Positions 20,563 through 30,168 of a DNA stretch of 64,000 nucleotides are shown here, in pieces (within the stretch, counting starts at the first letter, position 1; each line of letters begins with the position of its first letter). Made by a program: the position numbers and the translations under genes. The notes beneath the pieces are model-generated. The model saw only the letters and a program-made list of their open reading frames with translations, had not been told where the DNA came from and made no database searches. This stretch comes from Nitzschia sp. pyKryTriq1 (taxonomy: Eukaryota; Bacillariophyta; Bacillariophyceae; Bacillariales; Bacillariaceae), in NCBI GenBank assembly GCA_956465555.1, contig OY101130.1, forward strand, positions 62,001-126,000. Direction: 5' to 3'.

Positions 20563-23435
20563 TTAGTTTTCCAAATTCTCCTCGTCCTCGTCCTCGTCAT
20601 CATCCAAGAGAAGACATTCTCGAAATAGATATTTGGCAGCCGGTCCAAAATCATGGGCATCCACGTTGTTGTCTTTGTGGTGGTCATCATCGAGTAGTAG
20701 CGAGATACAACGACGCTTGACATCGTAGACCAAAGGCAATCCGTTGGGCAAATGCAATTGATTCATGGCGTCGGGTGGAATATCACAAAGATGCATGAGT
20801 ATCCCTCGAATGGCATTCTCGTGGCTCGTAATTAGCACTCGTTTCCCCTTGTCAATCGCTTCTTTTTGTATCCGTTGTGTATAAAAGGGTATTGATCGAT
20901 CCATACAATCCTTCAAAGATTCCGTCTTGGGGAACTTGCGATGGATCGAAAGTCGTCGTCCTTCGATACTACGATTGATCGTTTCACGAAAGGATATTGG
21001 AAGATCCTTGAAATGTTTGGCACGGCGTTCGTCATTGCCAGGATAACTCAAGGAATACGAAGACGTCGGTGGTGGTCGAATGGTATAGCCTCGTCGCCAC
21101 TTTTTGAGCTGCTCTTCCCCGTATTCGTTCGCAATCATCTTTTTGGACTTGCCCGTCAGTGCCCCGTACATGCGTTCGTTGAGTCTCCAGCTCTTGATGA
21201 TGGGTAACCACACCATATCCATTTCCAAGAGACAATAGTAGGCCGTTTGAATGGCTCGAGTCAACCAGGAGGTATACACGACATCAAACTCAAATCCATG
21301 ACGTTTGAGTAGCCGTCCAGCGTTCTTGGCATCTTCGACACCTTCTGGGGCGAGTGGGGGATCTTCCCAGCCAGTAAAGAGCTAGTACGTAGAAACAGTT
21401 AAAGTGAAAGGTCGTGAGAAAATAAGCATTACAGCTGCTCAGCAGCAAGTAGTAAGTATACTAAAGACTCACTCACCTGCATATTATTGTGTGGAGTTCG
21501 ACCATGTCGAATCAGTACCACAAAGGGACCGGTTCTCGTTTTCTTCGGGACGGGAGAGTCGTCGTCCTGATCGTCACCAACGGCCGCCAAAGGTACAGGT
21601 ACAACAGGCAACAACACAAAGTTGTTGTCATCGGCCGTAACATCAGCAAATTCATCATATTCTTCGAATTCACACTCGTCATCCGACCAATGTTCCACCG
21701 TGAGTATTCTTGAGGAGGAGGAAGAGGAGGAGGATGCCGTTGATGGGAGAGTTGTCGTAGCTGTACCATTGATGCTGGAAGAGACTTCCTTGAGTCGTAC
21801 AACATCCTCATCATCGGCAAAGCTAGTAGGAGGAGAAGAAGAAGCAGCAGCAGCAGCCTCTTCTTCCACTTTTCGTAGCTTGAGCAAGGACCGCTCCAAC
21901 GTATTGGTGCGTTTGGTCGTCGTCGTCGCATCGTAATCATTCGTACGAGTAATACTGAATGCTTGCTCATATTGCTGATTCCGTTCCAAAGCTTGTTGCA
22001 AACGTCCCGGTTTTTCCAGAAAGGCGCCGCGAGTATAGACTTGAGTCAAACTGCCATTATCGGGTTCAATGGGACGCATGCGATTCTTATCTTTGTCCTT
22101 GTTGTCCTTGTTGTCCTTGTTGTCGAATTTGTAAACCATTGGGACACCCGCTGGAATGGCAATTGATTCAATATGTTGGTCATCAATATCATCAATGACT
22201 TTGATCAGTCCTCGAAGGGAATCCCGATGCGCTACTACCAGCACGGTTTTGCCTTGCTGAATGTCTCTCGAAATCTTGTATTCCCACAACTTTTGAGCCC
22301 GTTCTTGACATTCCAATAATGATTCTGTATCGGGAATAATATCCGTATTGTCGTCGTCGTCGTCGGAAGAAGAATCCAACACCAAATCGGCGTAACGTGG
22401 ATCATGAATGGGATGAGAGGGATCGTCTCGTGACAAGGGAGGTGGGCGTGCCTTTAATGAATTTCGCCAGGCTTGGACGACTTCGGGACCGAATTCGTTC
22501 GTCACTTGTTGCTTCGAAAGTCCTTGTAGAGCGCCGTACATGCGTTGATTCAAGCGAAATGTCTTTTGAATGGGAATGTACAAAGCATTCAATACCTCCA
22601 ATACATTCCATGCCGAGATGATGGATCGTTGTAGACGCGACGTATACACCACATCGGGATCCAATCCCTCGGCAACCAACAAGGCTCCAGCATGTCGAGA
22701 TTGTTCCACTCCGAAGGACGTCAAGGTCGGATCCAACCATCCGGTAAAGGTCGAGTTTTGATTCAGTTCCGATTGACCACATCGCAACAGAATGAGTGTT
22801 CCAGGCTTTCTTTCTCTTGCTCTTCTTTTGATGATGATGTTGTTGACGGTGGAAGAACGCAGCCTTTGAAAGGCTCGTTTCCACCAAGGTCGTCGGCGTC
22901 TCTTATTCTTTCTTCCATGATCACCATGATCATTGATAAATTCTGCCTCGACTTGTTCTTGTTCCTTTCGTGGTGATAAACATCTAGCGTATCCTTCATA
23001 CTCTTCAATCTCAATAGTCTTGTATCTTCGGTTATTGTTGTTGTTGTTGTTGTTGTTGTTGTATGTTCTGGTGGAAGTACTAGCAGTACTTGTACTTGGA
23101 GGGACGACATCCTCGACATCCTTGCTAGACGGCGACGACGATGCGAACACCAGCAGCTCTTCTTTGGAGGAGGGTGTGGTTCTTGATCTTGATCTTGTTC
23201 TTGTTCTTGTAGTAGACGAAATAATAATAGGAACAAATGCTTCGGCGGCAGCCTTCTCGTAGCTGCAGCTGCAAATAATAAGACAAATCAGCATCCGCAT
23301 CAGCAAAACAAAAAAGAGGACGATCCAAGAACTATTTCTTGCAGTAGTAGTAGTAGTAGTAGTAGCAGTAGTATGCATCGTAGGATTATTATTTCTTCTT
23401 GCCATCATCATAATATGATGCGCATTCATAGGCAT
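20563..23435 (-). CDS. Tandem two-domain phosphoglycerate-mutase-like protein with plastid-type presequence (2 exons)
   Basis: Exons on the minus strand 23435-21477 and 21381-20563; the 95-nt phase-0 intron (GTGAGT...CTAG) splits the second domain, restoring RHGRTPHNNMQ/LFTGWEDP. About 925 residues. Two histidine-phosphatase domains of the dPGM type: domain 1 (~22795-22110) has LRCGQSELNQ, FTGWLDPTLTSFG, YTSRLQRS, RLNQRMYGALQG and AHRDSLRGL. Domain 2 (~21525-20690) has IRHGRTPHNN, FTGWEDPPL, YTSWLTRA, RLNERMYGALTG and SHENAIRG. dPGM interconverts 2- and 3-phosphoglycerate through a phosphohistidine. Domain 1 has Cys (TGT) in place of that His, so it is probably inactive, while domain 2 keeps both key His residues. 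The N-terminus has a hydrophobic stretch (WIVLFFVLLMRMLICLII) ending AAAEAFVP, the ASAFAP-type signal of diatom plastid import. The link between domains is acidic and Ser-rich. The enzyme family is clear; the exact substrate is not. Confidence 0.85.
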
Positions 23436-24467
23436 TTCATTCTTGTTGTGTCATTTGAATGAATCATCAAGCCGAATGAATGAATGAATGAATGAATGAA
23501 TGAATTCAAGCGAAATAAGAATATGATGAGGAAGAATCATCATCATATACTATTGTTCCTCAAAGAACAACAACATCATCAACAACAACGTACAAATGCG
23601 TACCGTGGTACAGGTACCAGGTACCGTACAACAATCCTGTCCTCATCATGAATACTACTCGTAAAAAAGGATCTTGTCGATCTCCGATCCCCTTGCTTGA
23701 TGAGTGACGTACTACTAACTACTGTGTTCGTGTGTGTTTTCATTGCTGGCGGATTGACGTCACATCAGGCCGTGTGTACAGTATCAACTTTTCGTTATTA
23801 CACGTGGCAGCAAGATAGATATCTGCTGGGGGACCCGAACATGGGGAATGCGGACGACGCACCGTCGATCAGAATGTACAGCACGGTATTGTACGTACAG
23901 TACTGTACCTGGTACCTGCGACAGACCAGCCCAGTATGTCGCACCGGTATTGATTACAGGGACAGTAGCACCAGTACTAATAAGCACTGCAGCTGCTACT
24001 GCATCTAACGAAATTCCTAAGTAAGTAGTCGTCCTTTCATAGACTCTCTTGCCAAAAACGGCACGATTCCATTGTCAATCATTATAGCCCCAACCCGAAT
24101 TGGGCGTTCGTTGCTATGTCTTGGACAAAAATGATGGACGGAATACTCGTATGATAGATACCTGTACTCGTAATAATGGACTAAGAGTAATAATGACTTT
24201 TTTTAAAATTTGGGTTGGCATTCGGGTCATCATCATCTGATGAAAAAGTATTACTCGAAGACAACACGCTAGCTTCTCATTATCGGCGGCAAAAAATAAA
24301 ATCAAGCACATTACTATCAGCTTCCGCTTCGCATGCACTAACTTCGCATCTCACCGCGCCGCAGATCATCATCATCATCATCATCATCATCATCGGCAGC
24401 CACTAATACTCCACGTATTCATTCTCTTCAATCATCAATCAATCAATCAAGCAATCAATCCAACATC
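23436..24467. promoter_or_regulatory. Divergent intergenic region between the mutase-like and CHRD genes
   Basis: About 1 kb between divergent starts. It includes a GAATGAAT tetranucleotide array (~23472-23503), GTACC-rich palindromes (~23605-23630 and 23885-23925) and an ATCATCATC run (~24365-24395) shortly before the CHRD start. No gene is supported; both promoters are expected here. Confidence 0.35.
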
Positions 24468-25730
24468 ATGAAGAGTGTTATAACTAATAGTATCCTCCTT
24501 CTCGTCCTCGGCCTCCTCCTCATGGTGATGGTCGAGGCGAAAGGGGCCAAGAAAGACAAGGACAGCACAACTCCCTCCTTCGTCATCAGTTCCTTTCAAT
24601 TTTCAAGTACCAGTACTACTCCTGACAATAAGAAGGAGGATGGCAAGAAATCGAAAAAAGACCCGAATAGTAGTAACCTCAAGTCATCATCATCATTGTC
24701 CTCCTCCTGCTCGGCTTCCGGAGGCAGTGCGGTGCTGACTGGAGCCAACGTGGTAACCACAAGTACAACCTCAGCCAAAACGCAAAATACAGGCGCGGCG
24801 GCCACATTCACATGGAGCTTCAACCCGGTCATGTCGGAAATGGCCTATACTCTGGATGTCCAATGCTTTACTTGCAATCCACCATCAGCACAGCAATCAT
24901 CATCGGCCGTCCGAGGAAAGAAGCCCAAAAGCGCCAAAGGTACTACTACTACTACTAGTAGTAGTATTGGCGGTAGTTCGGTCCAGTTTGTCGATAGTGC
25001 CGGTCTTTACTGTGGAAAAGCAGGACAGGAGGGTATCTTGCTCGCCACGTTGTCTTACAATCCCTATGGTGGCACGACGGAAGCAAGCATCAATTCGGCA
25101 GCCTTGGCAGCACCAGCTGCTGCGTGTGGAACAGTGGCGAATCTCAGTACCATGGCAGGACTGTATCAGGCCATTCTCAACGACGACGTGTATATGGAAA
25201 TGAAAGTTGCCACTCCTCCCGCCTTTCTGACGAATGACCATATTCGAGCTCAATTGATTCAAACAGACCCCAATCCGACTACCAATCGAGGTTGTACCGT
25301 TGCTAGTTATGCTTCGGTATTGAATCCTCCGAATAATGCAGGAGATCGTGGTTCCTTTGCCCAATTGGAATTTGCCTTTACCGACTTTCCAGTCACCATG
25401 CAATATACCACTTCTGCATTTGACGGCCAATGCCCGAATTGCGTCTTCGCCTTTTATAAAATGGGCTTGTACTGTGGCGATGCCGGTGATGCCAATGGGG
25501 CCCTGCTCACCGATCTCGTTGCCTTTTCCCAGTCGGGACAAACAACGTCTGGAACCCTCACTACTCCTACCGCAAGTACCTCCTGCGGTGCCACTGGCAC
25601 GATCAATACTATTGATACTTTGAAGGCTGCCATTGCTGAGGGAGTGGTGTACTTTCAAGTCGATACCGATCCTTCTGGTACTACCCCGGTCGTGAATACC
25701 ATTCGAGGCCAAGTCTACTTTGACACATAA
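24468..25730 (+). CDS. Secreted protein with two CHRD-like domains
   Basis: Single exon, 420 residues, ATG at 24468 preceded by an AATCAATCAAT-rich leader. A signal peptide is evident: MKSVITNSILLLVLGLLLMV then MVEAKG. Two related domains follow. The first (~24800-25250) has AGLYCGKAGQEGILLATL, ACGTVANLSTMAGLYQAI and DDVYMEMKV. The second (~25370-25727) has MGLYCGDAGDANGALLTDL, SCGATGTINTIDTLKAAI, EGVVYFQVDT and the terminal IRGQVYF. The closing I-R-G-Q motif and the YxxVxT strand are characteristic of CHRD domains, first described in chordin, which occur in many bacterial and algal extracellular proteins. Paired Cys in each unit (CFTC, CPNC) suggest disulphides. A Ser/Lys/Thr linker follows the signal peptide. 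Function in diatoms is unknown; cell wall or extracellular matrix is plausible. Confidence 0.82.
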   Translation: MKSVITNSILLLVLGLLLMVMVEAKGAKKDKDSTTPSFVISSFQFSSTSTTPDNKKEDGKKSKKDPNSSNLKSSSSLSSSCSASGGSAVLTGANVVTTSTTSAKTQNTGAAATFTWSFNPVMSEMAYTLDVQCFTCNPPSAQQSSSAVRGKKPKSAKGTTTTTSSSIGGSSVQFVDSAGLYCGKAGQEGILLATLSYNPYGGTTEASINSAALAAPAAACGTVANLSTMAGLYQAILNDDVYMEMKVATPPAFLTNDHIRAQLIQTDPNPTTNRGCTVASYASVLNPPNNAGDRGSFAQLEFAFTDFPVTMQYTTSAFDGQCPNCVFAFYKMGLYCGDAGDANGALLTDLVAFSQSGQTTSGTLTTPTASTSCGATGTINTIDTLKAAIAEGVVYFQVDTDPSGTTPVVNTIRGQVYFDT

Positions 25731-25960
25731 CCACCACACAAACACACGTTATCTAGTAGTAGTAGTAGTAGTAGTACCGGAGGCATCTAATACTACTTAC
25801 CCCATAAGGGGATTTGATTGAGTTCATTATTTCTCCTCCTCCTTCGTCTACGATATTCATGGACATGATTGATCATCTCAGAAGCATATAATAAACTTTA
25901 ACTTACAGTATTAGCAGCTTGTTGGCAAGTCTAACGCATTGACCCCCTGCGTGTTTATCA

Positions 25961-26981
25961 TTACTTGTTTGGTTCGTCTTCCTCGTTGCAAGCTGTTCGA
26001 TCTTCACCGGATGTGCTGGAGTTCGATTGAATATCACCACCACTGCTGCTGTTGGTACTCTTCCGAATTGAAACTGGCAGAGGAATTGCTGGTGACAACA
26101 AGCTTGAGAGGAGATGATCGCTGGACATTGGAAACCGCTAGGACTTCCTTAAGCCAGTCCTTGATTTGATTTCGATCTCCTGTATTGCGGGGACACTTCT
26201 CCAAAAGCCCGGCCCATTCTTGGATCTTGGGTGGTACTAGATCCAACGCCGACGAGTCTTGGGAGGAGAGAGCCAAATTGCTATAATCGCTGCTGGAGTA
26301 GCTACTACTATGGCTACAATGTGCGGAGGAATCACTGTTAGCACTGGGGCCGACTCGATGATACTCGACATTGTTGTTGTTGTTGTTGTAATTGTTGTTT
26401 CGTCCTTCCTGGTGAGCGTGCTTTGCGGGTAGTTTGTTCTGGTGAGAAGGGACGAAAAAAGGATGAGTGACGATTCAAGGGAGGAACGAAGACCACCCTC
26501 ATGAGATCAGAGCTCCAAAATATACTACTGTACTCACTTTGTCTGCTATGGGTTGCTTCCTGTGAAGTGGATTATGACGTTCTTCCGACCCTTCGTCCGA
26601 AGAGATAGAGATTTCAATATCATACTTTCGGCGCTTCGATCGGTGATGGTGATGGTGAGGATGATTGTGGCCTCGCCCCTTCCGCTTCTGCGCGGACGTA
26701 AAGTAAATATCGACGCTCCGATCCAGAGCTTCGAGAGCAGTCGCTGCAATGCAAGCGGTGCCGATCTCTGAGGCGCTCGCCACCGCGGGGAACGTTGATG
26801 AGGCGATACTACTACTACTAAGATCACCACAGTTCGATGACGATGCTGCTGCTGCGCCTGCTCCCATCTCTCTCATCAAAGCTGCCGATTTCTCCATATC
26901 TCTCTCGTGCTGGAGCCTAATACTAGATAGATTAGTGCGTTCGTCCTGGGGCTCGAGTTGTTGGTGCTTTTGACTTTCCAT
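25961..26981 (-). CDS. W-LL/WL-VL family paralogue A (2 exons, 3' end frameshifted)
   Basis: Exons 26981-26538 and 26438-26034; intron 99 nt with GTGAGT donor, phase 0; 282 residues to the first stop at 26034. The N-terminus MESQKHQQLEPQDERTNLSS, the HERDMEKSAALMREMGAG box and the ALDRSVDIYF box are nearly identical to the plus-strand paralogue at 36937. The core IQEWAGLLEKCP...IKDWLKEVLAVSNV lies at ~26220-26115. The paralogue's tail (SGGDIQSNSSTSGEDRTA) is still encoded here, but in a different frame, and runs to a stop at 25961. The reading frame therefore shifts at ~26065-26050 and the present protein ends in EEYQQQQWW. Basic runs around HHHHRSKRRKY suggest a nuclear signal. The molecular role is unknown. 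Confidence 0.72.
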
Positions 26982-27091
26982 GGTTCTTCGTTTATATCGA
27001 TGATGATGATGATGATGATATGCGTCGAATTCATTATTATTTTTGTGTGTTTGTGTTCAACCTGCAGATGAAATAATTGCCATATCGGTTC

Positions 27092-27196
27092 CATAAGTAG
27101 GGAGAAGGAAAACCACCATCCTCTTTAAATAATGTAATATCCATACTCAGAATGACGTATTAATTCTAGAAGAACATAAGTAGGGACAAGGAAAAC
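27092..27196. repeat. LTR-start-like fragment between 22-bp direct repeats
   Basis: Two copies of CATAAGTAGGGASAAGGAAAAC-like sequence (27092-27113 and 27175-27196, one mismatch) flank a ~60-base segment. That segment (27113-27174) matches 30107-30167, the outer end of the upstream LTR-like region, apart from one substitution and a few inserted bases. It is probably part of a rearranged retroelement 3' end. Confidence 0.6.
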
Positions 27197-27330
27197 TGTT
27201 AAAGTTCTGATACCACTCGTGACTCGTCACGTGTCTCAACTCAATATCTCCGCTCAGATATACTTATACCTGTTACTACTACTGTGTGATCAAATACAGC
27301 AGGCACAATCCAGAATACGCTCGTCAGTAT
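27197..27330 (-). repeat. 134-bp LTR-end/primer-site repeat, downstream copy
   Basis: Perfect direct repeat of 29422-29555. Read on the minus strand it contains TGGTATCAGA, the typical Copia primer-binding site complementary to initiator Met tRNA, preceded by the end of the LTR. Here it overlaps the last ~90 bases of the gag-protease reading frame, so the final ~30 residues of that protein are LTR-derived. Confidence 0.8.
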
Positions 27331-29391
27331 GCCCAAGTGTACCGTGGTCCATCCTTGCTTGTAAGCAGTCACCGTCTTTCCATTGCCGACAATGATGTCG
27401 ATTTTGACGTCGACTGGATCTCGAATACGTCGGATGTCGGTTATTACATGAGACGTAGAGCCACTGTCCAAAAGGAACAAATTTGATTTCTTTGACTCGT
27501 CGCGCGTAGTGGTCGCACACAGCGCAGTGTCTTTGTCTTCGCGCACGATGTCTTCGAAGCTCCCAGTGTCCGGTCTTGTAGGAACTCCAGCGAATATTCC
27601 GTGCGTGCAGCCATAACAGACATCACCGTGTTTCCCTATTTTTCGACATTGGCAACATAGTCCTTCATCGTCCCGCAGTACTTGTCCTGGTTGTTCATAC
27701 GCCAAGTATGTGTGAAATTCACCCGGTACGAAACACTTCATACACCATGTATCGTGAGGTCCAATGTCGTGACATGTTGCGCAAATTCCGACTCCTTCGA
27801 TCCGCATCTTCTCGAATCGTTCGATTGCATCGGTGGTAACCGTCTCTTCGCGCATCCTCTGGAAGCGTGCGCGATCCTCATCATCACTCAACGGTTCCAA
27901 CATATTGCAGTTATCTTCGCATGCGCCACTCTCACAATAATTGCCGGCGATACCAGTATTCCCGCATTCCCAACAGTATCCAGTTTCAATACCTTCATTT
28001 TCATCGTCATCATCTTCATCGGAGCTGTCAAATGGATTTTGGATCATCATGGTTTGCTCTTGAATACGGTTCATTATCATGTTGGGCGCATCATGGAGAC
28101 CAAAAATGTGTTGATCACAGTCAAACACATGGTCGTACATACATGCAGCTGCTGAGTCGTCGTCCTCGGAATCCGAATCGTTGTCCGTCCTCATCATCAA
28201 ATCAGCTAGCGATTCAGGAAAACTTTCATCAAGGCTACCGTCATCCCATTCAGATTCACGCTCCGCCAATGGTGGCATCGAATCGCAGTCACTTCCATCT
28301 TCCCATTCGGGCTTGCGTTCTGCCAGGGATGGCATCGAACCGCAATCGCTGTCTTCTTCGCACAACAAGCACTGTTCCACCATGACGCCGTCCTCTTCAT
28401 CATCATCTTCTTCGCAAATTTCGAACCAGCTTTTCTTCTTTGACTCGACAACTTGAGTCACACCAACGAACAAGGCCTCCTGTCGCTCACTTCCACCTCG
28501 CTTCTTCGGGCAATTCTTCGACAAATGACCGTTCTGTCCGCAGTTGTAGCATCGTCTCTTCTCTTCAGTTGGTCCGTTTCGGTCTGCCTTTCTGCACTGA
28601 TTGGCGCGGTGCCCCTGCAGCCCGCAGTTATGGCAATTCCCTTTGAATGGACGCCATCCATTTTTGCCACCGTTGGTTCTCTTAAGATTATCGAACATCG
28701 GCTTCTTGACGAATCTCTTCGGTTGATTCCATTCTGTCTCTGCTTTTGGCTCATACACTGCAAAAGCTACATCATTCTTTGACTTCCTGCGGTCATCATT
28801 GAACGATTTCATATCCCGCTTCCAAATGTCGAAATACTCTTCTTTGTAGGATTCGAGCTTCGAATTCTTTTGGGTCTTCAACGTCGATGTTATTTCACGA
28901 TAATGCTCGTTCGCGTTCATCTGCGTTACCACCAGCGAGAGCAACTCGAGATCATCCTTCTCTTTTCCTCCTGCCTTGACTATATCCTTTTGCGCTTCAT
29001 CGATCGCATAGAACCATAGAGTCGGGTCTTGTAGGCCCGGTCCGTCAGTAATCAGCTCCGTAAAGTTAGTGTAAAGCGTAGTCAAGTCATTCATGTCCAA
29101 ATCATCGAATCGTCGTAGGAACGCCTTCCAGATCAAGTACGGATCCGATTGATTTGCCTTAACGTAGTCTCCAGCTGTCTTCTCGCATGTCATCGCGAAA
29201 TAGTACCCTGCTGCGTCTCGCAGCTCTTTGTCCTCAGCGCTTTCACTAATGCTTCCAGCCTTCTGGATCACTTTCCACCACTTCTTTTTCATTCCAGTGG
29301 CGCGCGTCTTGAGCCTGTAGGCTCTCCAGTTCTTGTCATCGCCATTGAAGCTCACCGTGTAGGTCTTCTCGTAGTCCTTATCTTTCGTCAT
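27241..29391 (-). CDS. Copia-type retroelement Gag plus truncated protease
   Basis: Uninterrupted 716-codon frame, ATG at 29391. The N-terminal ~220 residues form a Copia-type Gag (NWRAYRLKTRATG, then helical DLDMNDLTTLYTNFTEL). Two CCHC zinc knuckles follow: CHNCGLQGHRANQC and CYNCGQNGHLSKNC. A long acidic region then carries three CxxC zinc-ribbon-like units of the pattern C-x2-C-x9-C-x2/4-C (CWECGNTG..., CATCHDIG..., CCQCRKIG...). Near the end, FLLDSGSTSHVI is the aspartic protease active site. Integrase, reverse transcriptase and RNase H are absent: the frame runs into the LTR-like repeat and stops. It is therefore a deletion derivative that could move only with help. The intact frame over 2.1 kb suggests it is young. 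Confidence 0.85.
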   Translation of the reverse strand: MTKDKDYEKTYTVSFNGDDKNWRAYRLKTRATGMKKKWWKVIQKAGSISESAEDKELRDAAGYYFAMTCEKTAGDYVKANQSDPYLIWKAFLRRFDDLDMNDLTTLYTNFTELITDGPGLQDPTLWFYAIDEAQKDIVKAGGKEKDDLELLSLVVTQMNANEHYREITSTLKTQKNSKLESYKEEYFDIWKRDMKSFNDDRRKSKNDVAFAVYEPKAETEWNQPKRFVKKPMFDNLKRTNGGKNGWRPFKGNCHNCGLQGHRANQCRKADRNGPTEEKRRCYNCGQNGHLSKNCPKKRGGSERQEALFVGVTQVVESKKKSWFEICEEDDDEEDGVMVEQCLLCEEDSDCGSMPSLAERKPEWEDGSDCDSMPPLAERESEWDDGSLDESFPESLADLMMRTDNDSDSEDDDSAAACMYDHVFDCDQHIFGLHDAPNMIMNRIQEQTMMIQNPFDSSDEDDDDENEGIETGYCWECGNTGIAGNYCESGACEDNCNMLEPLSDDEDRARFQRMREETVTTDAIERFEKMRIEGVGICATCHDIGPHDTWCMKCFVPGEFHTYLAYEQPGQVLRDDEGLCCQCRKIGKHGDVCYGCTHGIFAGVPTRPDTGSFEDIVREDKDTALCATTTRDESKKSNLFLLDSGSTSHVITDIRRIRDPVDVKIDIIVGNGKTVTAYKQGWTTVHLGILTSVFWIVPAVFDHTVVVTGISISERRY

Positions 29392-29421
29392 CTTAGAACT
29401 CTAGACTGTCGTTTTAAAACG

Positions 29422-29555
29422 TGTTAAAGTTCTGATACCACTCGTGACTCGTCACGTGTCTCAACTCAATATCTCCGCTCAGATATACTTATACCTGTTA
29501 CTACTACTGTGTGATCAAATACAGCAGGCACAATCCAGAATACGCTCGTCAGTAT
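29422..29555 (-). repeat. 134-bp LTR-end/primer-site repeat, upstream copy
   Basis: Identical to 27197-27330. On the minus strand it is the 3' part of the 5' LTR followed by the tRNA-Met-type primer site and a ~30-base leader before the gag ATG. This is its expected place in a Copia element. Confidence 0.8.
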
Positions 29556-30168
29556 ATCCCTTTTCGAATTGTGAGCTAAAGCAAATTAATTCTATTCTAC
29601 CTTTTGTCGTTTCATCCTGACTTCACGAATAGAATAAGATCATCCAAGACTAACTTGTCATAGATCTTCAGTTCACTTTATCTCCTTTCCCATATATCTC
29701 TCCAACACATATCGTCGATCTGATCTTACTTTGTTTCCAATCCGGTCTTACTTTTGTATTCCAAGATCACAATCAGTTTAGTTCATATATCTTGATCATA
29801 GCATCCGAATCGATTAAATCAGTGGATTCAAGTCCCGAGTAAATCTCCAGTATATTGTATGACTCGTTTGATACGCCCGGTCGGATGCCATCCGACCTCG
29901 CTCATTGTCTGTTCATACATCAATCCGAACTTCGCCCATCTCGCGTTAGGACCAATCAATTCATTTAGATGAGTTCGCGAGTAGTGCCCGTATACTTCAA
30001 GTTGGCATTTTGTTTCCGTTATCGAACCGTTTCTCATCGTCTGCACTTCATCCGTCGGGTCTCTCCGTGTTTGACTCTTCCGACATAAGTGCATCTTCAA
30101 CAGAAAACGACCATCCTCTTTAAATAATGAAATATCCATACTCAGAATGACGTATTCTAGAAGAACAG

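Larger units (their letters stand above)
27092..30168 (-). mobile_element. Truncated LTR retrotransposon (Ty1/Copia type)
   Basis: Read on the minus strand: an LTR-like region starting TGTTCTTCTA (~30167) and running to ~29443, the primer-binding site TGGTATCAGA (29440-29431), a short leader, gag-protease (29391-27241), then a second copy of the LTR end plus primer site (27330-27197), and finally a fragment of the LTR start (27174-27113). pol is missing. The order LTR end, primer site, LTR start at the 3' side is abnormal and implies deletion or recombination between tandem copies. No clean target-site duplication was found. LTR limits are approximate. Confidence 0.72.
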
